Source: Kibdelosporangium aridum (GTDB lineage: Bacteria > Actinomycetota > Actinomycetes > Mycobacteriales > Pseudonocardiaceae). Taken from it: a stretch of DNA of 64,000 nt. Position 1 is the first letter of the stretch. Each line of letters begins with the position of its first letter. Position numbers and translations under genes: made by a program. The notes under the pieces are model-generated. The model saw only the letters and a list, made by a program, of their open reading frames with translations, was not told the origin of the DNA and made no database searches. The stretch is taken from contig NZ_FWXV01000011.1 of assembly GCF_900176515.1 (NCBI RefSeq), forward strand, positions 1-64,000. Direction: 5' to 3'. This document shows positions 40,494-47,751 of the stretch, in pieces.

Positions 40494-41516
40494 ATGAAGA
40501 ACATCGGTTTCCTCTCGTTCGGGCACTGGTCGGACAGCCCGCACTCGCAGACGAGGTCGGCGTCGGACGCGCTGCTGCAGGCCGTTGACCTGGCCGTGGC
40601 CGCGGAGGAACTGGGTGCCGACGGTGCCTATTTCCGGGTGCACCACTTCGCCAGGCAACTCGCGTCGCCGTTCCCCCTGCTGGCCGCGATCGGGGCGAAG
40701 ACCGAACGCATCGAGATCGGCACTGGCGTGATCGACATGCGGTACGAGAACCCGATGTACATGGCCGAGGACGCCGGTGCCGCCGATCTCATCGCCGGTG
40801 GCAGGCTTCAGCTCGGCATCTCCCGTGGCTCGCCCGAGCAGGTGATCGACGGGTGGCGGTACTTCGGCTACCAGCCCAGCGAGGGCGAGACCGAGGCCGA
40901 CATGGCCCGCAAGCACGCCGAGGTCCTGCTGATGGTGTTGCAGGGCAAGGGGTTCGCCGAGCCCAACCCACGCCCGATGTTCGCCAACCCGCCTGGGCTG
41001 CTGCGTGTCGAGCCGCACTCGCCGGGGTTGCGCGACCGGATCTGGTGGGGTGCGGCGTCCAACGGCACCGCGGTGTGGGCTGCCCAGCAAGGCATGCACC
41101 TGATGAGCTCGACCCTCAAGAACGACGAGGGCGGGGCTCCGTTCCACGTCCAGCAGGCCGAGCAGATCCGGGCGTTCCGCAAGGCCTGGGCGGAGGCCGG
41201 GTGGCAGCGCGAACCGCGCGTGTCGGTGTCGCGCAGCATTTTCGCGCTGACGTCCGAGCTGGACCACCAGTACTTCGGCGGGGACGCCGGGAGCGCCGAC
41301 CAGATCGGCTACATCGACGCCGACACCAGGGCGATCTTCGGCCGCACCTACGCCGCCGAGCCGGACGTGCTGGTGGACCAGCTCGCCGGGGACGAGGCGA
41401 TCGCGGAGGCCGACACGCTCCTGCTGACCGTGCCCAACCAGCTCGGCGTGGACTACAACGCGCACGTGATCGAGAACGTGCTCACCCATGTCGCGCCCGC
41501 CCTGGGCTGGCGCTGA
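40494..41516 (+). CDS. LLM class flavin-dependent oxidoreductase
   Basis: A 340-residue TIM-barrel protein of the bacterial luciferase-like family (IGFLSFGHW opening; EELGADGAYFRVHHFARQ; IEIGTGVIDMRYENP; GRLQLGISRGSPEQV). It would use reduced F420 or FMN. The start ATG 40494 follows GTCGAGG closely; a longer start at 40455 is less likely. A weak inverted repeat GTTGA/TCAAC (40454-40471) sits in the divergent promoter region. The divergent hydrolase may act in the same pathway, but the substrate is unknown. Confidence 0.85.
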   Translation: MKNIGFLSFGHWSDSPHSQTRSASDALLQAVDLAVAAEELGADGAYFRVHHFARQLASPFPLLAAIGAKTERIEIGTGVIDMRYENPMYMAEDAGAADLIAGGRLQLGISRGSPEQVIDGWRYFGYQPSEGETEADMARKHAEVLLMVLQGKGFAEPNPRPMFANPPGLLRVEPHSPGLRDRIWWGAASNGTAVWAAQQGMHLMSSTLKNDEGGAPFHVQQAEQIRAFRKAWAEAGWQREPRVSVSRSIFALTSELDHQYFGGDAGSADQIGYIDADTRAIFGRTYAAEPDVLVDQLAGDEAIAEADTLLLTVPNQLGVDYNAHVIENVLTHVAPALGWR

Positions 41517-41616
41517 GGAGTTTTCTGGGGGCGGGCGGTCCGATTAGGGGTTGAACCGGGCCTGTCCCGACTGGACAGTCAAGTCGTCTGCTGCACGACG
41601 TCACGGGAGATTCGAC

Positions 41617-42366
41617 TTGACTGGCAACAGCCATGACCCGCAGCTGTGGGTCCGACGGTTCCACCCGGCCCCGGACGCGAAGGTCAACCTGGCCTGCCTG
41701 CCGCACGCCGGCGGCTCGGCGAGCTACTACTTCCCGGTGTCCCGAGCGCTGTCGCCGAAGGTCGGCGTGCTGGCGGTGCAGTACCCCGGCCGTCAGGACC
41801 GCAGGCGGGAACCCTGCATGTCCAGCATCGCCGAACTGGCCGACGCGGTCGCCGCCCAGTTGCTGCTGTGGGCCGACAAGCCGCTGGCGATCTTCGGCCA
41901 CAGCATGGGTGCGACTCTGGGCTTCGAGGTCGCGTTGCGGCTGGAGCGGGAAGGGGTGAAACCCTTGGCGCTGTTCGTGTCCGGGCGCCGGGCTCCTTCG
42001 CGCCACCGCGACGAGCGGTACCACTTGCTCGACGACGCGGGGTTCATCGCCGAGATCAAGTCACTCGGAGCCGCGGAGTCCACTTTGCTGGACGACGAAG
42101 AGGTCCTGCAATCCGTGCTCCCGGCGCTGCGCAGCGACTACCGGGCCGCGGAGACTTACCGCTACGAGCCGGGCCCGCCGGTGAACAGCCCGATCTACGC
42201 GATGGTCGGCGACGGCGACCCGAAGGCGACCGTGGACGAGGTGCGTTCGTGGGGCGAGCACACCACAGCGCACTTCGACATGCGCACCTACCCGGGCGGC
42301 CACTTCTACCTCAACCAGCACGCCCCCAGCGTCATCGACGTCATCTCCGAGGTCCTCACCCGCTGA
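41617..42366 (+). CDS. Type II thioesterase (GrsT/TEII-like)
   Basis: A 249-residue alpha/beta hydrolase of the editing thioesterase family: LPHAGGSASYYFPVS (oxyanion region), GHSMG with S96, and the catalytic His H229 in PGGHFYL. Length and motifs match TEII proteins that clear mis-primed carrier proteins in NRPS and PKS systems. The TTG start at 41617 is chosen for its GGGAG at seven bases and fits the family start (LWVRRFHP). No NRPS, PKS or carrier protein is in the window, so it is an orphan here. Confidence 0.85.
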   Translation: MTGNSHDPQLWVRRFHPAPDAKVNLACLPHAGGSASYYFPVSRALSPKVGVLAVQYPGRQDRRREPCMSSIAELADAVAAQLLLWADKPLAIFGHSMGATLGFEVALRLEREGVKPLALFVSGRRAPSRHRDERYHLLDDAGFIAEIKSLGAAESTLLDDEEVLQSVLPALRSDYRAAETYRYEPGPPVNSPIYAMVGDGDPKATVDEVRSWGEHTTAHFDMRTYPGGHFYLNQHAPSVIDVISEVLTR

Positions 42367-42462
42367 CGCGCCCGCGTTTCACGGAGTTCCCGCCCGCCAT
42401 CCGGACCTGACGGCTAGGCTGCCCGATGCAGTGACGACGTCCGTCCGGCCCAAGGGGGGTCA

Positions 42463-42939
42463 GTGTCCGTACCGTTCGCCGAGAACATCCGTGATCCGCA
42501 TGAATGGATGCGTGAGCAGGAGCAACGCACCGCGGCACTGCTCGCCAAAGCACAGGACGCCCAGGCCAGGCTGGCGGAGAACTCGGTCACCCGCACGAGC
42601 CAGGACCAGGTCGTGACGGTGACTGTGAACCCGGGCGGCGGGATGACCGCGTTGTCGCTGTCGCCCGAGGCCGACCGGATGGGCCACCGGCAGCTGGCCG
42701 GTCTGATTCTGACCACGTACAACCAGGCTGCGCGGCAGGCCGCGACGCAGACCATGCAGATCATGGCCGGCCTGGTCGGCGAGGACTCCGAGGCGTTGGA
42801 CATCGTCCGCCAGGCCATGCCCGAGCTGCCGGCGACCGAGCAGGAAGAACGTCTCGAGAACTTCAGCCGGGGCCCGCGCACCGACTTCGACGACGAAGAG
42901 GGCTTCCAGGGCTTCTCCGACGGCGGTGATCGCAGGTGA
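42463..42939 (+). CDS. YbaB/EbfC-like protein of an ESX-associated operon
   Basis: A 158-residue protein with the YbaB/EbfC nucleoid-associated fold in its first 110 residues (N-terminal coiled coil, then SQDQVVTVTVNPGGGMTALSL) and an acidic C-terminal tail. In actinomycetes such divergent YbaB-like proteins often stand in front of type VII secretion substrates, as here. GTG 42463 has AAGGGGGG upstream. It overlaps the next gene by four bases (GTGA). Confidence 0.75.
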   Translation: MSVPFAENIRDPHEWMREQEQRTAALLAKAQDAQARLAENSVTRTSQDQVVTVTVNPGGGMTALSLSPEADRMGHRQLAGLILTTYNQAARQAATQTMQIMAGLVGEDSEALDIVRQAMPELPATEQEERLENFSRGPRTDFDDEEGFQGFSDGGDRR

Positions 42940-43262
42940 GCACGCCCGGTTACGAGATCGAAGACCCGGCGACGCTCTCGACGCACGCCGGCAAGGTCGC
43001 CGGCGTCGCCGACATGATCCGCGAGGCCAACACCGCGGGCCAGCAGGTCGGCCTCGGCGGTGTCGGCGCGTACGGCGTGCTGTGCTCACCGCTGATGATT
43101 CCCGCGTTGCAGGCGTTCCAGGGCGACATGGACGACTTGCTGCAGAGCTCATCGGATCTCGCTGGTGCGCTCGCCGACGGGATCAAGCGCGCCATCACCG
43201 ACTACACAGGCGTCGAGCAGCAGATCAAAGCGCAGAACGACGAGCTGGGGTGGACGAGTTGA
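42936..43262 (+). CDS. EspC-like type VII secretion substrate
   Basis: A 108-residue helical protein of the ESX-1 secretion-associated EspC/T7SS target type: helix - short break - helix with small residues (DPATLSTHAGKVAGVADMI, then ALQAFQGDMDDLLQSSSDLA). GTG 42936 overlaps the upstream stop. The next gene begins inside its 3-prime end. Such proteins are co-secreted with larger partner proteins, presumably the one encoded next. Confidence 0.75.
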   Translation: MSTPGYEIEDPATLSTHAGKVAGVADMIREANTAGQQVGLGGVGAYGVLCSPLMIPALQAFQGDMDDLLQSSSDLAGALADGIKRAITDYTGVEQQIKAQNDELGWTS

Positions 43263-44236
43263 GCGCCGAGGACCTGGTGGCGAAGCCGGACGCGCAAACC
43301 GGTTTCGAGGGCTCCGGTGGCGTCGAGTCGGTCGCCAACCTGGTCAAGGACATCGGCAACGAATCGAACTGGCAGGAACTGACCATCGACGGCGCGCTGG
43401 TCGGCCTGGACGCGCTGTCGATGGTGATGAACCCGCTCGGTGAGCTGGTGAAGGCGGGCATCGGCTGGCTGATGGAGCACCTGGACTTCATCCGTGAGCC
43501 GCTCGAAGTGCTGACCGGGGACCCCGGCCAGATCAACGCGATCGCCGAGACGTGGCAGAACATCGGCAAACGGCTGGTGGACGCGACGAACGAGTACCAG
43601 GCCGCGATGGCGCTCACCGAAGGCTGGCGCGGTGACTCGGCGACCAAGTACCGCGAGCTGGCGCAGTCCTACATCGACGCGCTCGGCCACATCGCGAAGC
43701 AAGCGCAGGACGCGGCATCCGGGGTGAAGATCGCCGGGGTCGTGGTCGCCACCACAAGGGCGATCATCTTCGACATGATCGCGACGTTCATCAGCAACGT
43801 GATCACCCGTGCCCTGCTGGCGCTGGCCTCGTCATGGTTCACGTTCGGCGCGTCGGTGGGCGCGTTCATCGCCAGCGTCGTCGCCGACGCCGTTCAGCTG
43901 GCTGCCAAACTGCAGAAGCGGGTTGGCAAGCTGTTGCAGGCGATCCAGCAGTTCGTGGCCAAGTACCGCGTGCTCGGCGACAAGTCGGCCGACGCGGCCA
44001 AAGCGCTTGGCCGCAAGTCGACCGAACTGGGCCGGGAAGCGAACAAGGCGATCAAGCAAACCACCAAGACACTGGACAACCTGGCGCCGGACTCGGGCAA
44101 ACTCAAGGCGTACACGGACTACGTGGACAAGATGGGCAACTCGGCCATCGGCAAGCGCCTGGACGGCATGGGCACGAAGGTGGTCAAAGAAGGAACGAAG
44201 GCGACGAACGAGACCGTGAACTCCGACGAGGACTAG
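43250..44236 (+). CDS. WXG100-like large T7SS substrate with membrane segments
   Basis: A 328-residue protein with a WXG-like helical hairpin (TEGWRGDSATKYRELAQSY around residue 125) flanked by hydrophobic helices (IIFDMIATFISNVITRALLA and SVGAFIASVVADAVQLAA), and a lysine-rich C-terminal tail. This is the layout of EspB/PPE-like ESX substrates. No C-terminal toxin domain is recognisable. GTG 43250 overlaps the previous gene by 13 bases; TTG 43259 is an alternative start. Confidence 0.65.
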   Translation: MDELSAEDLVAKPDAQTGFEGSGGVESVANLVKDIGNESNWQELTIDGALVGLDALSMVMNPLGELVKAGIGWLMEHLDFIREPLEVLTGDPGQINAIAETWQNIGKRLVDATNEYQAAMALTEGWRGDSATKYRELAQSYIDALGHIAKQAQDAASGVKIAGVVVATTRAIIFDMIATFISNVITRALLALASSWFTFGASVGAFIASVVADAVQLAAKLQKRVGKLLQAIQQFVAKYRVLGDKSADAAKALGRKSTELGREANKAIKQTTKTLDNLAPDSGKLKAYTDYVDKMGNSAIGKRLDGMGTKVVKEGTKATNETVNSDED

Positions 44237-44812
44237 ATGAGCCCAGACCGCCGGTACTACCACTGGCCGGCCTTCGTCCTGGCCGGCGTCCTCGCGTTGC
44301 TCGGCATCTGGGCGTTCATCGCGGTGCAGCACAGAATGGGCCTGACAACCAGTGAGCTCCCGCAAGCCGAGCGCACCGGCGAAGCCCAAACGCAGACGTG
44401 CTCCAGGGATCCGCTCTACCTGTGGATCACCTGGACCTGCGACGCCCAAGTGCGGTGGAACGGTGAAACGAACACCGTCGCCGAACGCGTGATCTCAGTC
44501 CGCGAGCTCACCGGCACTGTGGACGTTCACGAACGAGTCGTCCCCCGCAAACGAGTGAGTACGGCCCGGGAAGTCGTGTCAGCGGACTTCCCAGGCACGA
44601 GCGACGGCGCGTTGTTCTTCGTGATGATGATGGGCTTCCCGGTCGCAGGCGCGGCCGCCGGTTACTTCGCCGGGACGCGGCTGGCGAGGCTGCTCCCCGA
44701 GCCACCGGCGAAGCCTGCCAAACCCGAAAAGCTCGCTCTGCGCTCGAAAATGTCCACCCGGCACGACCGAGACAAGCGGTTCAACCGCTCCCGTAAGCGC
44801 CGCGGCTCCTGA
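44237..44812 (+). CDS. DUF6346-like membrane protein
   Basis: A 191-residue protein with an N-terminal transmembrane helix (AFVLAGVLALLGIWAFIAV), an extracytoplasmic domain with two Cys (QTCSRDPLYLWITWTCDAQV), a second helix (FFVMMMGFPVAGAAAGYFAG) and a basic cytoplasmic tail. The pattern fits DUF6346, as I recall it, in ESX-related operons. Its ATG abuts the preceding stop, so it is the last gene of the four-gene ESX-associated operon. No EccC ATPase or channel gene is in the window. Confidence 0.65.
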   Translation: MSPDRRYYHWPAFVLAGVLALLGIWAFIAVQHRMGLTTSELPQAERTGEAQTQTCSRDPLYLWITWTCDAQVRWNGETNTVAERVISVRELTGTVDVHERVVPRKRVSTAREVVSADFPGTSDGALFFVMMMGFPVAGAAAGYFAGTRLARLLPEPPAKPAKPEKLALRSKMSTRHDRDKRFNRSRKRRGS

Positions 44813-44839
44813 CTGAGCGTCCATCTAGGACCCGAGTGC

Positions 44840-45259
44840 TCAGAGGTTGGCGCATTGGTTGCGGGCACTGTCGAGTTCGCCGATCGACTCGTCGGTGAGC
44901 CGGAGCTTGCGGTTGATCAGCTCGTCGGCCCGGTCGATCGTCGAACTGAGTGTCGCGTAACGGGAATCGTCACGAGCCGCGGCCTGCGCGAGGGCTTTGG
45001 CGGCGGCGAGCCGGTCGGCGGCAGTGCGTGTGTAGTTGCTCTCGGGCAGCCTGTCCGCGCGTCCGGTCATGGGCTTCAGTTCGCCGATACGTTCCAGCGC
45101 CGCGCAAGCGGCGACGGCGTCGCCCTCGGCGCCGTCGGGTTCGCTGAAGTCCGCGGTCACCAACCAGAGCAGGCCGACGACCGCCGCACCGATCACCACC
45201 CCGATCGCCCATGAGGTCAATGGGGAGGTCCGGGGTTCGGATCCTGCGGGAACTACCAC
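44840..45259 (-). CDS. Membrane-anchored hypothetical protein
   Basis: A 139-residue protein with one N-terminal transmembrane helix (WAIGVVIGAAVVGLLWLVTA) followed by an extracytoplasmic helical domain with two cysteines (AACAAL and the C-terminal RNQCANL) that could pair. No family recognised. GTG 45259 follows GAAGG. It converges on the ESX-associated operon and may belong with it, but only by position. Confidence 0.6.
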   Translation of the reverse strand: MVVPAGSEPRTSPLTSWAIGVVIGAAVVGLLWLVTADFSEPDGAEGDAVAACAALERIGELKPMTGRADRLPESNYTRTAADRLAAAKALAQAAARDDSRYATLSSTIDRADELINRKLRLTDESIGELDSARNQCANL

Positions 45260-45366
45260 TGAAACCGCCTTCTACGCGTTGTCCGCACCAGGCTAGGCAG
45301 TGACGCCGGTGTGTCCTACCGCCAGTCGGTGTGCGTAGAAATGCCCTCTTACCCCTGCGTGGTCCG

Positions 45367-45948
45367 TCACGACCGAAGTCCGCTCAGCACCAGATCGACT
45401 GTCGCGACAAGGAAGTCGTCGGTCACCGGTCGCCCGGTGATCAGCAGCCGGAAGTACGGCGGCCCCAGCACGGCCTCGATCACCGAACCCGGGTCGACCG
45501 GGGCGATCTCCCCTCGGTCGATCGCCCGCTCGACGATCACGCCGTCCACCGCCAACCGCTCAGTCCAAAACGAACTGACCATTGTGGCCACTGAGCTCTC
45601 GTGCGGCGCCAAGGAGATTCCCACCCGGACCATCGCCTGAACCTCAGGGGTCTGCAGGTTGGCGATCGCCGCACGCACCAGCTCGACGAGATCGTCGCGC
45701 AGGGTGCCCGTGTCCGGAATGGGAACCTTGGTGAACGCGCGCTCGCGAACGGCGTCGAGCATCAACGCTTCCCTTGTCCCCCAACGGCGGTAGAGCGTCG
45801 TTTTGTTCACGCCGGCGCGTTTGGCGATGCCTTCGAGGCTCAGTGCGTGGAAGCCGACGTCCACGAGCTCCGCCAGCCCGGCGTTCAGCACCGTTGCCCG
45901 GACCTGGGCACTGCGCCCGCCGGTGCGCCTGACAGGACTCTCAGCCAC
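45367..45948 (-). CDS. TetR family regulator
   Basis: A 193-residue TetR protein: HTH at about residues 15-60 (SLEGIAKRAGVNKTTLYRRWG) and a TetR_C_11-type C-terminal domain (PPYFRLLITGRPV). GTG 45948 is six bases from a TAAGGT -10-like hexamer, so the mRNA may be leaderless. It diverges from the SDR gene at 46017 and a perfect 11-bp palindrome (45980-46006) lies between, so it is the likely repressor of that SDR gene. Confidence 0.87.
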   Translation of the reverse strand: MAESPVRRTGGRSAQVRATVLNAGLAELVDVGFHALSLEGIAKRAGVNKTTLYRRWGTREALMLDAVRERAFTKVPIPDTGTLRDDLVELVRAAIANLQTPEVQAMVRVGISLAPHESSVATMVSSFWTERLAVDGVIVERAIDRGEIAPVDPGSVIEAVLGPPYFRLLITGRPVTDDFLVATVDLVLSGLRS

Positions 45949-45979
45949 GGGTTGACCTTAACCTGCCCAGCACGGCAGG

Positions 45980-46006
45980 CTAAAAGCAACAAAAAGTTGC
46001 TTTTAG
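45980..46006. promoter_or_regulatory. TetR operator palindrome
   Basis: CTAAAAGCAAC (45980-45990), spacer AAAAA, and the exact complement GTTGCTTTTAG (45996-46006) lie between the divergent tetR and SDR genes. A second, shorter repeat CCTGCC/GGCAGG is next to it at 45962-45979. Confidence 0.72.
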
Positions 46007-46016
46007 GGAGACGGGT

Positions 46017-46895
46017 ATGGGGACACCGAGCAGAAGAGCCGTGTTGGGCGGGGCCGCAGGTGTGGGACTCGGAGCGCTGGCCACGCAGGCGGCCGCCACG
46101 ACGCCTGGCCGGTTCAGCGGGAAGGTCGTGATGATCACCGGCGCGACCTCGGGTATCGGCGAAGCGACCGCCCGCGCCTTCGCAGCGACGGGGGCGAGAG
46201 TCGTGTTCTGTGGCCGCCGCGCCAATTTAGGCCGGGAAATCGAGAGAAGCATCCGGGCGGCAGGCGGCGAGGCCACCTACATACAGGCCGATGTGCGGGT
46301 TCCCGACGAGGTCCGGCACTTCGTGGACGGCGGGGTCCGGCGGTACGGGCGGCTGGACATCGCCTTCAACAACGCGGGCGTGCAGATCAGCGCGAAACTG
46401 CACGAAGTGACGGCCGGGCAATGGGACGACGTCACGAACACCAACGCGCGCGGAGTGTTCCTGGCGATGAAGTACCAGATTCCCCACATGCTCGCTCGCG
46501 GCGGCCACATCATCGTGAACTCGTCGGTGGGTGCGATCGTCGGCCGCCCCAACCTGTCCACGTATCAAGCCACCAAACAAGCCGTGCAGGCGCTGGTCAA
46601 GTCGGCGGCGCTGGAGTACGGCGCCCAGGGCATCCGGGTCAACGCGATCCTGCCCGGCATCACCGACACCGCGATGATCCGCCCGCCTGGTCTTGACGAC
46701 GCGACCTGGCAGCGCGCGCTCGCCTACCTTGGCCAGGAGAACGTCGACGGGCTGAAGAAAGTCGCCACGCCTGCGATGATCGCCCAGGCTGTCCTCGGTC
46801 TGGCGGGTGACGAATTCGCTTATCTGACAGGGGCTTGTGTACCGGTCGACGGCGGAATCGCCGCCGGGCGCCGGATGCTGGTGCCCTCGCTCTGA
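46017..46895 (+). CDS. SDR family oxidoreductase with a Tat-like N-terminus
   Basis: A 292-residue classical SDR: TGATSGIG (41-48), NNAG (118-121), and Y183-Q-A-T-K187. Unusually it begins MGTPSRRAVLGGAAGVGLGA with an AQAA-like end (twin arginines, hydrophobic core, ATQAAA), which resembles a Tat signal. Cofactor-dependent SDRs are normally cytoplasmic, so the enzyme may be exported folded with its cofactor or the segment may be a relic. AGGGAG precedes ATG 46017. It lies behind the TetR operator. Confidence 0.85.
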   Translation: MGTPSRRAVLGGAAGVGLGALATQAAATTPGRFSGKVVMITGATSGIGEATARAFAATGARVVFCGRRANLGREIERSIRAAGGEATYIQADVRVPDEVRHFVDGGVRRYGRLDIAFNNAGVQISAKLHEVTAGQWDDVTNTNARGVFLAMKYQIPHMLARGGHIIVNSSVGAIVGRPNLSTYQATKQAVQALVKSAALEYGAQGIRVNAILPGITDTAMIRPPGLDDATWQRALAYLGQENVDGLKKVATPAMIAQAVLGLAGDEFAYLTGACVPVDGGIAAGRRMLVPSL

Positions 46896-46905
46896 CGGGG
46901 AATGG

Positions 46906-46937
46906 AAGGGAAGTGGCCCGCACGAGCCGCTTCCCTT
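46906..46937. terminator. Bidirectional terminator between convergent SDR genes
   Basis: A 12-base stem (46906-46917 AAGGGAAGTGGC with 46926-46937, one mismatch/G-U) lies between the two convergent SDR genes. Confidence 0.7.
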
Positions 46938-46960
46938 ACCAGTCCTTCAGCGGCCGAGTC

Positions 46961-47701
46961 TCAGACCGCCACGTAACCGCCGTCGGCGTTGAGCACCGCG
47001 CCGGTGATGTAGCTGGATCGTGAGGACGCCAGGAACAGCACGGCCTCCGCGATCTCGTCGGGTTCGCCGACCCGGCCGAGCAGCGTGTCGGCACCGAACT
47101 GCTCGAAGGCTTCCCCGACTTTCTCAACGGCGTTGTCGGTGCGGATCGGGCCGGGCGCGACGGAGTTGACCCGTACGCCCGCAGTCCCGAATTCGGCGGC
47201 CCACGACCTGGTCAGCGCGTCCATCGCGGCCTTGGAGGCGGAGTAGACGGATGTGCCCGCGGGACCGACCTGCCCGGCGACCGACGAGACGTTGACGATC
47301 GAGCCACGTTTGCGGGTGATCATCGACGGCACCAGAGCGGCCGTGAGGAAGTACGCCGCGCGCACGTTGATTCCGAACACCTGCTCGTAGCTTTCCAGCG
47401 ACTGCTCGGGGGTCGGCGCGAACGGGTAGATGCCCGCGTTGTTCACCAGCACGTCGGTCTCGCCGACTTCCGCGGCCACCCTGCGCACGTCCTCGATGTC
47501 CGCCAGGTCAGCCAGGATCAGATGCGCCTCCCCACCGGCCTGCTCGGCCAGCCGCACGGTTTGCTTGCCGAGCTCTTCTCGGCGGCCGACGATGTGGACA
47601 GTGGCACCCGCCTCCGCGAGCTTGACCGCGATCGCGCGGCCGATGCCCGCGGTCGCGCCGGTGACCACTGCCCGCTGCCCATCAAGTTCGTTAGTTCGCA
47701 T
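46961..47701 (-). CDS. SDR family oxidoreductase
   Basis: A 246-residue classical SDR: TGATAGIG (14-21), NNAG, VSSVAG and YSASK motifs, and the C-terminal GAVLNADGGYVAV typical of 3-oxoacyl-ACP-reductase-like enzymes. ATG 47701 is used because the conserved fold starts right after; an in-frame ATG at 47737 would add 12 residues. The inverted repeat 47683-47714 spans the start codon. The gene lies 50 bp from the stop of the SARP gene at 47752, on the same strand. Confidence 0.83.
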   Translation of the reverse strand: MRTNELDGQRAVVTGATAGIGRAIAVKLAEAGATVHIVGRREELGKQTVRLAEQAGGEAHLILADLADIEDVRRVAAEVGETDVLVNNAGIYPFAPTPEQSLESYEQVFGINVRAAYFLTAALVPSMITRKRGSIVNVSSVAGQVGPAGTSVYSASKAAMDALTRSWAAEFGTAGVRVNSVAPGPIRTDNAVEKVGEAFEQFGADTLLGRVGEPDEIAEAVLFLASSRSSYITGAVLNADGGYVAV

Positions 47702-47714
47702 GTCTACGAACTTG
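47683..47714. promoter_or_regulatory. Inverted repeat spanning the SDR start codon
   Basis: CAAGTTCGT (47683-47691) and its exact complement (47706-47714) flank 14 bases that contain the ATG of the SDR gene and a further AGTTCG copy. It could be an operator in a short or leaderless 5-prime end. Confidence 0.3.
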
Positions 47715-47751
47715 CTCGGCACCGATGGTCCAGCCATAAATTCGCGATGAA

